From the NCBI GenBank assembly GCA_002449555.1, contig DJXA01000043.1, positions 1 through 5,590 of the forward strand: a stretch of DNA of 5,590 nt. Reading direction: 5' to 3'. The first letter of the stretch is position 1; each line of letters starts with the position of its first letter. The DNA comes from Atopobiaceae bacterium UBA7016 (lineage in GTDB: Bacteria > Actinomycetota > Coriobacteriia > Coriobacteriales > Atopobiaceae). The notes beneath the pieces were generated by a model. That model was given only the letters and a program-made list of their open reading frames with translations, did not search any database and was not told where the DNA came from. This document shows, in pieces, positions 1 through 5,332 of this stretch. The position numbers were made by a program, and so were the translations under genes.

Positions 1-182
1 TTGAGGGTGCGGGTAGACGGCTCAAGGAACAGGTTGACGATGGTGCGGCCGCGCAGCGCGGGAACCTTCTTGATGCTGCGGCCGTTCACGATGGGATCGA
101 ACGACTTGGCCGTGTCCAGGATCTGCGTGATGTCGTCAGCGGTCAGGCTCGTCGTGTCGATGAGGTGCTTTACGGAAAGCAT
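1..182 (-). CDS. pyrB: Aspartate carbamoyltransferase catalytic subunit, N-terminal part (cut by left window edge)
   Basis: Aspartate carbamoyltransferase joins carbamoyl phosphate and L-aspartate to give N-carbamoyl-aspartate, the committed step of cytoplasmic de novo pyrimidine synthesis. Only the first 60 residues lie in the window. They begin MLSVKHLIDTTSLTADDI, matching the usual N-terminal opening of the family, and reach LFLEPSTRTL at residues 51-60. The S-T-R-T core (56-59) is the carbamoyl-phosphate binding signature. The family usually has about 300 residues, so roughly four fifths of the gene lies beyond the edge. The ATG at 182-180 shares one base with the pyrR stop (TAATG) and has an AGGAGGT ribosome binding site 8 nt upstream inside the pyrR tail, so the two genes are translationally close and co-transcribed. 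Its expression should follow the pyrR leader attenuator. Identification is secure from the motif plus context. No internal stop or frameshift is seen in the visible part. Confidence 0.95.
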   Translation of the reverse strand, partial: MLSVKHLIDTTSLTADDITQILDTAKSFDPIVNGRSIKKVPALRGRTIVNLFLEPSTRTL

Positions 183-748
183 TACTCAGTACCTCCTGCG
201 TTCTTCTCGATGCCCCAGATCTCGACGGAGTCGACCTCGTCGATGGGCTTGATGCTCACGCGGACATCCTCGTCGTGGGACGACGGGACGTTCTTGCCCA
301 CGTAGTCGGCGCGGATGGGAAGCTCGCGGTGGCCGCGGTCGACCATCACGGCGAGCTGCACGGTCTTTGCACGGCCAAGGTCCACCAGCGCGTCGAGCGC
401 GGAGCGGACGGTGCGGCCGGTATAGAGCACGTCGTCGACGAGCACGACGTCAACACCGTCGATGGAGAAGAGGACCTCGGTGGCGTGCGTCACCGGGTTG
501 ATGTGGCGCGCGTAGTCGTCGCGATAGAAGCTGATGTCGAGCTTGCCGATCTTAGGCTTGACGCCCTCGATCTGCTCGATCTTCTCCGCCAGGCGATCGG
601 CGATAGGCACGCCGCGCCGCTGGATACCCACGAGCGCGATGCCGCTCGCGCCCTCGTTGTGCTCGATGATCTCGTGAGCGATGCGCGTGATGGCACGGTC
701 CATCGCCAGCGCATCCATGATCTGGGCCTTCAAGACAGCCTGTTCCAT
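182..748 (-). CDS. pyrR: Bifunctional pyr operon attenuation regulator / uracil phosphoribosyltransferase PyrR
   Basis: PyrR binds pyr leader RNA when UMP or UTP is high and promotes termination. Many members also make UMP from uracil and PRPP. The 188-aa product is close to the usual 175-190 residues. It has a type I phosphoribosyltransferase layout: LVGIQRRGVPIADRLA at 39-54, LDISFYRDD at 70-78, and the PRPP-binding loop VVLVDDVLYTGRT at 101-113. All expected acidic and loop residues are present, so it should be active. The start at 748 is chosen because AAGGAG lies 4 nt upstream and the protein then begins at the family's usual point (MEQAVLKAQIMD). A longer in-frame start at 850 would run through the terminator hairpin and adds a 34-residue extension unlike the family. 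The stop overlaps the pyrB ATG by one base. Autoregulation through its own leader is strongly suggested by the RNA elements just upstream. Confidence 0.97.
   Translation of the reverse strand: MEQAVLKAQIMDALAMDRAITRIAHEIIEHNEGASGIALVGIQRRGVPIADRLAEKIEQIEGVKPKIGKLDISFYRDDYARHINPVTHATEVLFSIDGVDVVLVDDVLYTGRTVRSALDALVDLGRAKTVQLAVMVDRGHRELPIRADYVGKNVPSSHDEDVRVSIKPIDEVDSVEIWGIEKNAGGTE
191..197 (-). promoter_or_regulatory. Ribosome binding site of pyrB
   Basis: AGGAGGT on the minus strand lies 8 nt before the pyrB ATG, inside the last codons of pyrR. It supports the pyrB start at 182 and means pyrB can be initiated independently or by ribosomes finishing pyrR. Confidence 0.8.
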
Positions 749-752
749 GGCA

Positions 753-758
753 CTCCTT
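753..758 (-). promoter_or_regulatory. Ribosome binding site of pyrR
   Basis: AAGGAG on the minus strand, 4 nt before the ATG at 748 and directly after the terminator U-tract. It decides the pyrR start against the longer in-frame ATG at 850. The flanking AGGAAGG (761-755) is perfectly complementary over 7 nt to CCTTCCT at 808-802 on the same strand, just upstream of the terminator stem. The site could therefore be masked when the terminator hairpin forms. Confidence 0.8.
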
Positions 759-763
759 CCTAG

Positions 764-799
764 AAAAAACGCCCCTGCCGACAGTGCGGCACGAGGCGT
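764..799 (-). terminator. Intrinsic terminator of the pyrR leader (attenuator)
   Basis: On the minus strand a 12-bp stem is formed by ACGCCTC-(bulged G)-TGCCG (799-787) and CGGCAGGGGCGT (780-769). It contains one U·G wobble, closes a 6-nt loop CACTGT (786-781), and is followed at once by six T residues (769-764). It lies between the promoter and the pyrR ribosome binding site, where it can only serve as a regulated attenuator of the pyr operon rather than as an end-of-gene terminator. The stem, single-base bulge and T-tract are read directly; regulated use is inferred from PyrR biology. Confidence 0.9.
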
Positions 800-860
800 C
801 AAGGAAGGCATTCTAGCTGCTGCGATTATGTTGCTTCGCCTTGCGGGCATCTCGTACCGC
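786..860 (-). promoter_or_regulatory. Antiterminator / candidate PyrR-binding anti-antiterminator of the pyr leader
   Basis: The leader segment GCGGTACGAG (860-851, minus strand) is complementary over 10 contiguous positions (nine Watson-Crick pairs and one U·G) to CTCGTGCCGC (795-786), which is most of the 5' arm of the terminator. Forming this duplex would abolish the terminator. The same upstream segment can instead fold locally: GCGG (860-857) pairs with CCGC (846-843), and U·G and A-U pairs extend the stem to a CGAGA loop (854-850), which would free the terminator. This mutually exclusive arrangement is what PyrR-controlled leaders use. PyrR-binding loops of Bacillus type have a CNGNGA hexaloop; here ACGAGA matches except for the first base, and the flanking stem does not fit the consensus well. 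The exact PyrR contact site is therefore uncertain, while the competing pairings are read directly. Confidence 0.75.
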
Positions 861-877
861 GCTTAAAGGTTGCGTTT

Positions 878-906
878 ACTATACAGGCGCCATCACATGT
901 CGGCAA
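878..906 (-). promoter_or_regulatory. Housekeeping sigma promoter of the pyrR-pyrB operon
   Basis: On the minus strand TTGCCG (906-901) is separated by exactly 17 bp from TATAGT (883-878). The -35 matches TTGACA at four of six positions and the -10 matches TATAAT at five of six. Transcription should begin near 871, giving a leader of about 120 nt that contains the complete set of competing hairpins. No other promoter of similar quality was found between the palindrome and pyrR. No operator is evident, which fits control by attenuation rather than by a repressor. Confidence 0.7.
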
Positions 907-934
907 GCGCCCACACGAACAACGCACGCCCCTA

Positions 935-1000
935 GACGCAATTTCGGTCCCTGACTCCAAAATTGCATGCAATTTTGGAGTCAGGGACCGAAATTGCGTC
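935..1000. repeat. Perfect 66-bp spacerless palindrome (33-bp arms), REP/MITE-like
   Basis: Positions 935-967 are the exact reverse complement of 968-1000, with the axis inside GCATGC and no mismatch or spacer. Bases 934 and 1001 (both A) break the symmetry. Each arm is bounded by the heptamer GCAATTT and its complement AAATTGC, giving four alternating copies (938-944, 960-966, 969-975, 991-997) around a GGTCCCTGACTCC core. Each arm could thus fold alone, making a cruciform or four-armed structure possible. It overlaps the last two bases of the upstream glycosyltransferase stop codon and lies 29 bp before the pyrR -35. No T-tract follows on either strand, so it is not a canonical intrinsic terminator, although the transcript hairpin may block readthrough or 3' exonucleases. 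A short dispersed REP-type element is my preferred reading; copy number cannot be judged from this window. Confidence 0.85.
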
Positions 1001-2057
1001 ACTGGAGACCGTGGTTTTTGCCCATGAGGGAACGGAGCGTGGAAAGGCGGCCGTAGAGGTGACGGTGCAGGGCCATGAAGAGGCGCTGCCGCGCCATGCG
1101 CGAAAGACGCTTGCCTGAGCACGCCGCCTGCAGCACGCGAAGCTCGCAGGCCTCAAGGCCCAGGGCCGCAAGTTGGCCCTCGTTCCAATGCGCGCCGACC
1201 GCCTTGCCCAAGGCGCCGAGCACCTGCGTGCACGCGTCGGCATTCATGAGCAGCGCGTCGTTGGCCACAAACTGACAGGCCCACGCCAGCATCGGGCGCT
1301 CGTACTCGTCTAGAATCCCCAGGCTGGCATAGTCGGCCCACACGCGCTCAAGGATGCGCACGTGCGCAAGCAGCATCTCGCGCTCGCTGCGGCGTACGTC
1401 ACTCATGAGCGAGCCTTGGCGCGTCACGCGATACTCGTAGAGGCGGTCCTCCACAATCGTCGTTCGGTGCGAGCGCGCGTACACGGCAAACTGGAAAACC
1501 TGATCCTCGCCGTAGCCCATGGTCTCGTCAAAGAAGGTCTGCTCGCGCGCGAGGAATTCACGCGAGAGCGCCGTGCGCCAGGCAAAGGGACGCGTGTCTG
1601 GCGCAAACAGCAGCGCCTCACAGGGGCCACCGTACGAGATGGCCTCGGGGCTCAGCGTGCGCTCGAGCCAGGGCGTGCCTGCGTCGCGCGGCAGCGCAAA
1701 GCCGCCGTACACGATGACCTCAGACTCCGAGGCATCAAACACCTCCACGATGCGCCGGCACGCCTGGGGGACAAGACGGTCGTCAGAGTCAAGAAAGCAC
1801 AGGTAGTCGCCCTGCGCCACTCGCATACCCGCGTTGCGGGCGCTGGAGAGCCCTCCGTTGGGCTTGTTCACGATGCGAATCCACGGCTCTCGCTCTGCCC
1901 AGCGCTCCAAGATGGCGGCCGAGCCGTCCGTCGAACCGTCGTTCACGCAGATTGCCTCAAAGTCCCGCCAGTCTTGGTCGGCCAGGCTCTGCAGGCACTC
2001 GTCGAGGTAGCGCTCGACGTTGTAGACCGGGACGATGACCGAGAGCCGCACGCTCAC
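999..2057 (-). CDS. Family 2 glycosyltransferase (type A paralogue, 352 aa)
   Basis: An inverting GT-A glycosyltransferase expected to move a sugar from a nucleotide-sugar donor to a growing surface glycan on the cytoplasmic side of the membrane. The N-terminal catalytic domain shows LSVIVPVYNVERYLDECLQS (5-24), VNDGSTDGS (38-46), NKPNGGLSSARNAGM (64-78) and the metal/nucleotide D-x-D-D motif LDSDD (89-93). The GED motif at 183-185 (GYGEDQVFQF) fits the catalytic-base region. After about residue 200 comes a helical C-terminal domain with no membrane-spanning segment, then a basic end. The start is GTG at 2057, overlapping the previous stop by 4 nt (GTGA), with GAGG upstream; the next frame position that could start would lose the first strand. 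It is full-length relative to its 349-aa paralogue, sharing TPWLERxLSP, PFAWRTA and GSLMS. It is the last gene of the array. Donor and acceptor are unknown. Confidence 0.9.
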   Translation of the reverse strand: MSVRLSVIVPVYNVERYLDECLQSLADQDWRDFEAICVNDGSTDGSAAILERWAEREPWIRIVNKPNGGLSSARNAGMRVAQGDYLCFLDSDDRLVPQACRRIVEVFDASESEVIVYGGFALPRDAGTPWLERTLSPEAISYGGPCEALLFAPDTRPFAWRTALSREFLAREQTFFDETMGYGEDQVFQFAVYARSHRTTIVEDRLYEYRVTRQGSLMSDVRRSEREMLLAHVRILERVWADYASLGILDEYERPMLAWACQFVANDALLMNADACTQVLGALGKAVGAHWNEGQLAALGLEACELRVLQAACSGKRLSRMARQRLFMALHRHLYGRLSTLRSLMGKNHGLQ

Positions 2058-3154
2058 GAGCGGCCTCGCTTCGCGCGCTTGGCCACCATCCCCGCAACCA
2101 GACCAGGGCCGCCCAGCTCAAGGTAGTGCCCGAGGTTCTTGGCCAGCGAGCCGCCGCCATAGGAGTCAAACGCTTGGGCAAAGCGTTCCGGCTCGTCAAG
2201 AAGGAAGCGCAGGTCAGCCTCCTTGTAGACGCCTAGCACCGACTCGTCGATGTGGCCGTTCGCGCGGTCAGCCAGCAGCTCCTCGCGCGCACGGGTCAAG
2301 AACTCAGCCCGCAGCTCGGGCGCCAGGCGGCCCGCGTTCCACATGTAGCTGTCAAACTTCATGCGCGTCAGCACGCCGCGCAGCATCTCGGACAGCGCCG
2401 GGCGGACCTCAAGGAAGCGCTCCATCTCGGCGTACTCGTCGCAGACGCAGTACACCTTGCCCGGGCTGTTGACCGAAGATGCCTCGTTGTCCTGGCGGTA
2501 GTTGAGGATGAAGTCATCGATGAAGCTCGCGCTCTCCGCGAGCGCCCAAACCTTGAAGTTGAAGCTCGCGTCCTGGTAGGAGGCGCCAGGCGTCTCAAGG
2601 AAGCGGATGGCGTTGTCGGTGAGAAACTCGCGGCGGTACAGGGCCGACCAGATGGACGGCTTCTGGTAGAAGATGGTCTTGTCGTCGTCGCTGGAGGGGC
2701 GCATGGTGCGTCCGGCCATCTCGGGCGTAACGATGACAAACTCCTCGCGGCGCTCCTCGGGCACCGACCAGTACAGCCAGAAGTTGGCCTTCACCACGTC
2801 GGAGTCCTTGCGCACGGCGACGTCGTGCAGCAGCCTGAGCGCGTCAGGCACGAAGAAGTCGTCGGATTCGAGGATGGCCACGTAGGTGCCGAGGGCCTCG
2901 TCAAGGCCACGGTTCATGGACGCGCCGTAGCCAGAGTTGGGCTTGTCAATGACATGAAAGCGCTGGTCAGCGGTGATATAGCGCTCGATGATGTCACGAG
3001 ATCCGTCGGTAGAGCCGTCGTTGATGAGGATGACCTCAAAGTCGGTGAACGTCTGCGCAACCAGCGAATCAAGGCACTGGGCGAGATAGCGCTCGACGTT
3101 ATAGATAGGTACCAGGACGCTTATCTCCGGCAATCGGGCAGGCCCCTCTGACAT
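2054..3154 (-). CDS. Family 2 glycosyltransferase (type B, 366 aa)
   Basis: A GT-A glycosyltransferase of a subfamily distinct from its neighbours. It has ISVLVPIYNVERYLAQCLDS at 11-30, ILINDGSTDGS at 42-52, KPNSGYGASMNRGLD at 71-85 in place of NGGLSSARNAG, and ILESDD at 94-99 where the usual first Asp of D-x-D is Glu. KPSIWSALYRREFL is at 165-178 and SYQDASFNFKVWA at 192-204, with QD standing where type A has GED. YRQDNEASSVNS follows. ESDD and QD are consistent features of this subfamily as I know it, so the enzyme need not be inactive. Residues from about 230 form a mainly helical domain ending GGPGLVAGMVAKRAKRGRS, basic and possibly membrane-apposed. The ATG at 3154 follows AAGGGGAG by 4 nt. 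A 49-nt gap separates it from the upstream gene, the only real gap in the array, with no convincing promoter. Its stop overlaps the next GTG. Substrate is unknown; surface polysaccharide assembly is inferred. Confidence 0.9.
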   Translation of the reverse strand: MSEGPARLPEISVLVPIYNVERYLAQCLDSLVAQTFTDFEVILINDGSTDGSRDIIERYITADQRFHVIDKPNSGYGASMNRGLDEALGTYVAILESDDFFVPDALRLLHDVAVRKDSDVVKANFWLYWSVPEERREEFVIVTPEMAGRTMRPSSDDDKTIFYQKPSIWSALYRREFLTDNAIRFLETPGASYQDASFNFKVWALAESASFIDDFILNYRQDNEASSVNSPGKVYCVCDEYAEMERFLEVRPALSEMLRGVLTRMKFDSYMWNAGRLAPELRAEFLTRAREELLADRANGHIDESVLGVYKEADLRFLLDEPERFAQAFDSYGGGSLAKNLGHYLELGGPGLVAGMVAKRAKRGRS

Positions 3155-3203
3155 ACAGCTCCCCTTCTGACGTGGACATCTTTTCTATGGTAGCACGTAA
3201 CCG

Positions 3204-4253
3204 TCACTCGCCTGAGCCTGAGCGCGAACCGCCGTGGCCGAGCACGGTCTGCACCAGGTCGGCCACACCATAGCGCCACACGCGCCACAAAAGTGCCGCG
3301 ACGCGCGTCTGGGGAGTGTCATAGGCCCCCAGCGACACCAGACGAACCAGCCGACGCACCGCAAGCGGAGCGCCAGCGCCCCTCCCATGGGCGCTGTACA
3401 AGGCCGCGAGACGCCTGAGTGCGGCAAGACGCTCGGGCCCCGCCGGCTGCCGAAGTGCCGCATACAGCACGTAGTCAACCGACCAGCCCATTAACTCGCC
3501 ACGCCACTGCTCAAGCAGCCCAGCCGCATCCCATGCCGCAAAGACGCGCTCAACCACGGCCACGTGACTCGTCACGCGCTGGGCCGAGCCCTTCGCCTCG
3601 GCCGACATGAGCGAGCCAGCGCGATTCAGGCGATAGCGATACACCTTGTCAGGAACCAGCGCCGTGCGCCGCGACGCGGGGTAGAGCGAGAAGTGCCACA
3701 CCGTGTCCTCGCCGTAGTGCACCGACTCGTCGAAACGGATGCCCGCCTCCACAAGCCATGCGCGACGACACGCCGTCCGCCACGCAAAGGGGTTGGACGA
3801 CTCGTCGAGCAGGATGGAGGGCGTGAACGTGTCGAAGACAGCCTCGCGCGGGCTGAGGCAGCGCTCGAGCCAGGGTGTGGGCTCATCGGGAAAGCACGTG
3901 GCACCAAAGGTCACCACGTCGGCGCCCGTGCGCTCAAACGCCGCGCAGATGCGCTCCAGCGCATCGACCTCCAGCAGATCGTCTCCGTCCAGGAAGAAGA
4001 CATACGTGCCGCGAGCCGCATCGAGGCCGGCGTTACGCGCCGACGAAAGGCCACCGTTGGGCTTGTGAACCACCCGGACGCGCGCATCGCGCGCTGCCCA
4101 CTCGTCCAGAAGCGCTGCGCTCTCATCCGTCGAACCATCGTCAACGCAAATGACCTCGAGGTCAGACAGGGTCTGCGAGGTGGTGGAGCCCAGAGACTCG
4201 TCGAGATACGGCGCGATGTTGTAGACGGGAACGATGACCGAGGCCACACACAT
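3204..4253 (-). CDS. Family 2 glycosyltransferase (type A paralogue, 349 aa)
   Basis: A GT-A glycosyltransferase of the same type as the 352-aa gene downstream. Visible motifs are ASVIVPVYNIAPYLDESL (4-21), EVICVDDGSTDES (33-45), KPNGGLSSARNAGLD (64-78), FFLDGDD (86-92) carrying D-x-D, TPWLERCLSP (126-135), PFAWRTA (155-161), HYGEDTVWHF with GED at 181-183, and YRYRLNRAGSLMS. The C-terminal 150 residues are Ala/Leu/Arg-rich helices without a clear membrane span, ending in a Gly/Ser-rich tail. The start is placed at the ATG at 4253 because the protein then opens two residues before the first Rossmann strand, as in its paralogues. This start lies 2 nt after the previous stop. A longer open frame to 4412 would overlap the previous gene by more than 150 nt with a proline/arginine-rich leader typical of an off-frame translation. 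The ribosome site is weak (GAGGGG about 10 nt away), so translational coupling is likely. Confidence 0.9.
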   Translation of the reverse strand: MCVASVIVPVYNIAPYLDESLGSTTSQTLSDLEVICVDDGSTDESAALLDEWAARDARVRVVHKPNGGLSSARNAGLDAARGTYVFFLDGDDLLEVDALERICAAFERTGADVVTFGATCFPDEPTPWLERCLSPREAVFDTFTPSILLDESSNPFAWRTACRRAWLVEAGIRFDESVHYGEDTVWHFSLYPASRRTALVPDKVYRYRLNRAGSLMSAEAKGSAQRVTSHVAVVERVFAAWDAAGLLEQWRGELMGWSVDYVLYAALRQPAGPERLAALRRLAALYSAHGRGAGAPLAVRRLVRLVSLGAYDTPQTRVAALLWRVWRYGVADLVQTVLGHGGSRSGSGE

Positions 4254-4255
4254 GG

Positions 4256-5332
4256 CTAGTACGCCCCTCTGCCGTGCAGACGCGCGAGGGCTCGCTCGCC
4301 CACCGCGGAGACGCCACGGGTATGCACGTAGAAGCTCACCAGCAGCGGCTTTGCGATGACGGGGCCACGAAGGCGCGCGCCGAAGGCCGCGCGCTGGATG
4401 GCGCGCAGGCACGGCTCGGCGGCAAGGCCCGCCACCGAACGGCCCCCGTCAGGGCCGAAGTAGGCCACAAGCACGTCCCACAGCTCTACGTAGAACGCCA
4501 CCTGTTGCTCGGACGCAAGGCGGCTGACGTCAAGCATCAGCAGGTCAAGGGCCCAATCCAAGAGGTCGGCATCGCACGAGCGGTCAAGGCCACGCTCCTT
4601 CCACGCGCCTAACACCGACGCGACCACGGCCAGATGCTTGCGCAGCTTGGCGGGCAGCACGTCATCGGAGGCGTTGTCGCGATGGCTCGCGCTCACCTCG
4701 CTCATGCGGTAGCGGTAGAGCTGCTCGGACGAGCAGATCACGCGGTGCGCCACCGCATAGGCAACCATGAGGAAGGCCTCGTCTTCGCCGAGCGAGAGGT
4801 TGGTATCAAAGCGCAGGTTGTTCTGCACCAAAAAGTCGCGCATGAAGGCCACGCGAAACGCATACGGGTGCGTGTATTCCTCAAAGATGACCTGATGCGG
4901 CTTGTCCTCGTAGATGCCGTCGCGCGGCGCCAACCGATGCGCCAAGGTAAGCGGCGTCGCCTCGGGAGGCTCAATCACCATGCCAAAGACAAGGCAGTCA
5001 ACCCCGCCGTAGCCCAACCGCGCCGCAAGCGAGGCAAGGGCGCCCGGGACGAGCGCGTCGTCGGCGTCCACAAACAGGACCGCCTCCCCCGTCGCCACGT
5101 CCAGGCCCGCATTACGGGCGGACGAGACGCCTCCGTTGGGCTTGGAGACCACGCGTACGCGAGCGTCGTCCACCGCCAGCCGCTCGGCCACGGCGCGCGT
5201 GTCGTCGCGCGAGCCATCGTCTACCACGATGACCTCGACCTCGACGCCCTCCTGCGCAAGCACGGAGGCAACGCACTGCTCCAGCACGCCCTCGGCGTTG
5301 TACGCGGGGATGATCACGGAGAAGCGCATCAT
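4256..5332 (-). CDS. Family 2 glycosyltransferase (type A, more divergent paralogue, 358 aa)
   Basis: A GT-A glycosyltransferase with FSVIIPAYNAEGVLEQCVAS (4-23), VIVVDDGSRDDT (34-45), KPNGGVSSARNAGLD (64-78), LFVDADD with D-x-D at 89-91, HPYAFRVAFMRDFL (155-168), LSLGEDEAFL with GED at 182-184, and LYRYRMSEVSASH. It shares the domain plan of the 349- and 352-aa genes but lacks their TPWLERxLSP block (it has TPLTLAHRLAP at 126-136), so it split off earlier or has been under different selection. The start is ATG at 5332, overlapping the previous stop by 4 nt (ATGA). AAGGAGG lies 5 nt upstream of it and 8 nt upstream of a second in-frame ATG at 5329, so either may be used. No membrane segment or signal peptide is seen. 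Its role is probably one sugar-transfer step in a cell-surface glycan pathway; the sugar is unknown. Confidence 0.9.
   Translation of the reverse strand: MMRFSVIIPAYNAEGVLEQCVASVLAQEGVEVEVIVVDDGSRDDTRAVAERLAVDDARVRVVSKPNGGVSSARNAGLDVATGEAVLFVDADDALVPGALASLAARLGYGGVDCLVFGMVIEPPEATPLTLAHRLAPRDGIYEDKPHQVIFEEYTHPYAFRVAFMRDFLVQNNLRFDTNLSLGEDEAFLMVAYAVAHRVICSSEQLYRYRMSEVSASHRDNASDDVLPAKLRKHLAVVASVLGAWKERGLDRSCDADLLDWALDLLMLDVSRLASEQQVAFYVELWDVLVAYFGPDGGRSVAGLAAEPCLRAIQRAAFGARLRGPVIAKPLLVSFYVHTRGVSAVGERALARLHGRGAY

Noticed and set aside
182..850. Longer 222-aa version of PyrR starting at 850
   Set aside because: The extension is translated from the terminator and antiterminator region, has no ribosome binding site and does not resemble the family; AAGGAG at 758-753 and normal PyrR length support 748.
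935..1000. The palindrome as a classical rho-independent terminator or CRISPR repeat
   Set aside because: No T-tract follows on either strand, the stem is three times longer than usual and spacerless, and there are no further copies or spacers in the window.
826..1122. Minus-strand 98-codon open frame across the intergenic region and palindrome
   Set aside because: It runs through the palindrome, promoter and leader, overlaps the end of the 352-aa gene in another frame, and has no ribosome site or domain.
2252..3151. Long plus-strand open frame of 299 codons opposite the 366-aa glycosyltransferase
   Set aside because: It mirrors the codon positions of the real gene on the other strand, has no recognisable domain, and is a usual by-product of high GC at third positions. 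The same holds for plus-strand frames at 275-763, 1362-2126, 3564-4259 and 4634-5458.
3155..3203. Possible internal promoter or hairpin in the 49-nt gap between the 349- and 366-aa genes
   Set aside because: The best -10 (CATAGA) matches only three positions and has no -35 at 17 bp. The ACGTG/CACGT inverted repeat is only 5 bp with a 19-nt loop and no T-tract.
3204..4412. Longer 402-aa version of the 349-aa glycosyltransferase starting at 4412
   Set aside because: It would overlap the upstream glycosyltransferase by over 150 nt, and the extra 53 residues are Arg/Pro/Ala-rich, as expected from an off-frame reading of a GC-rich gene.
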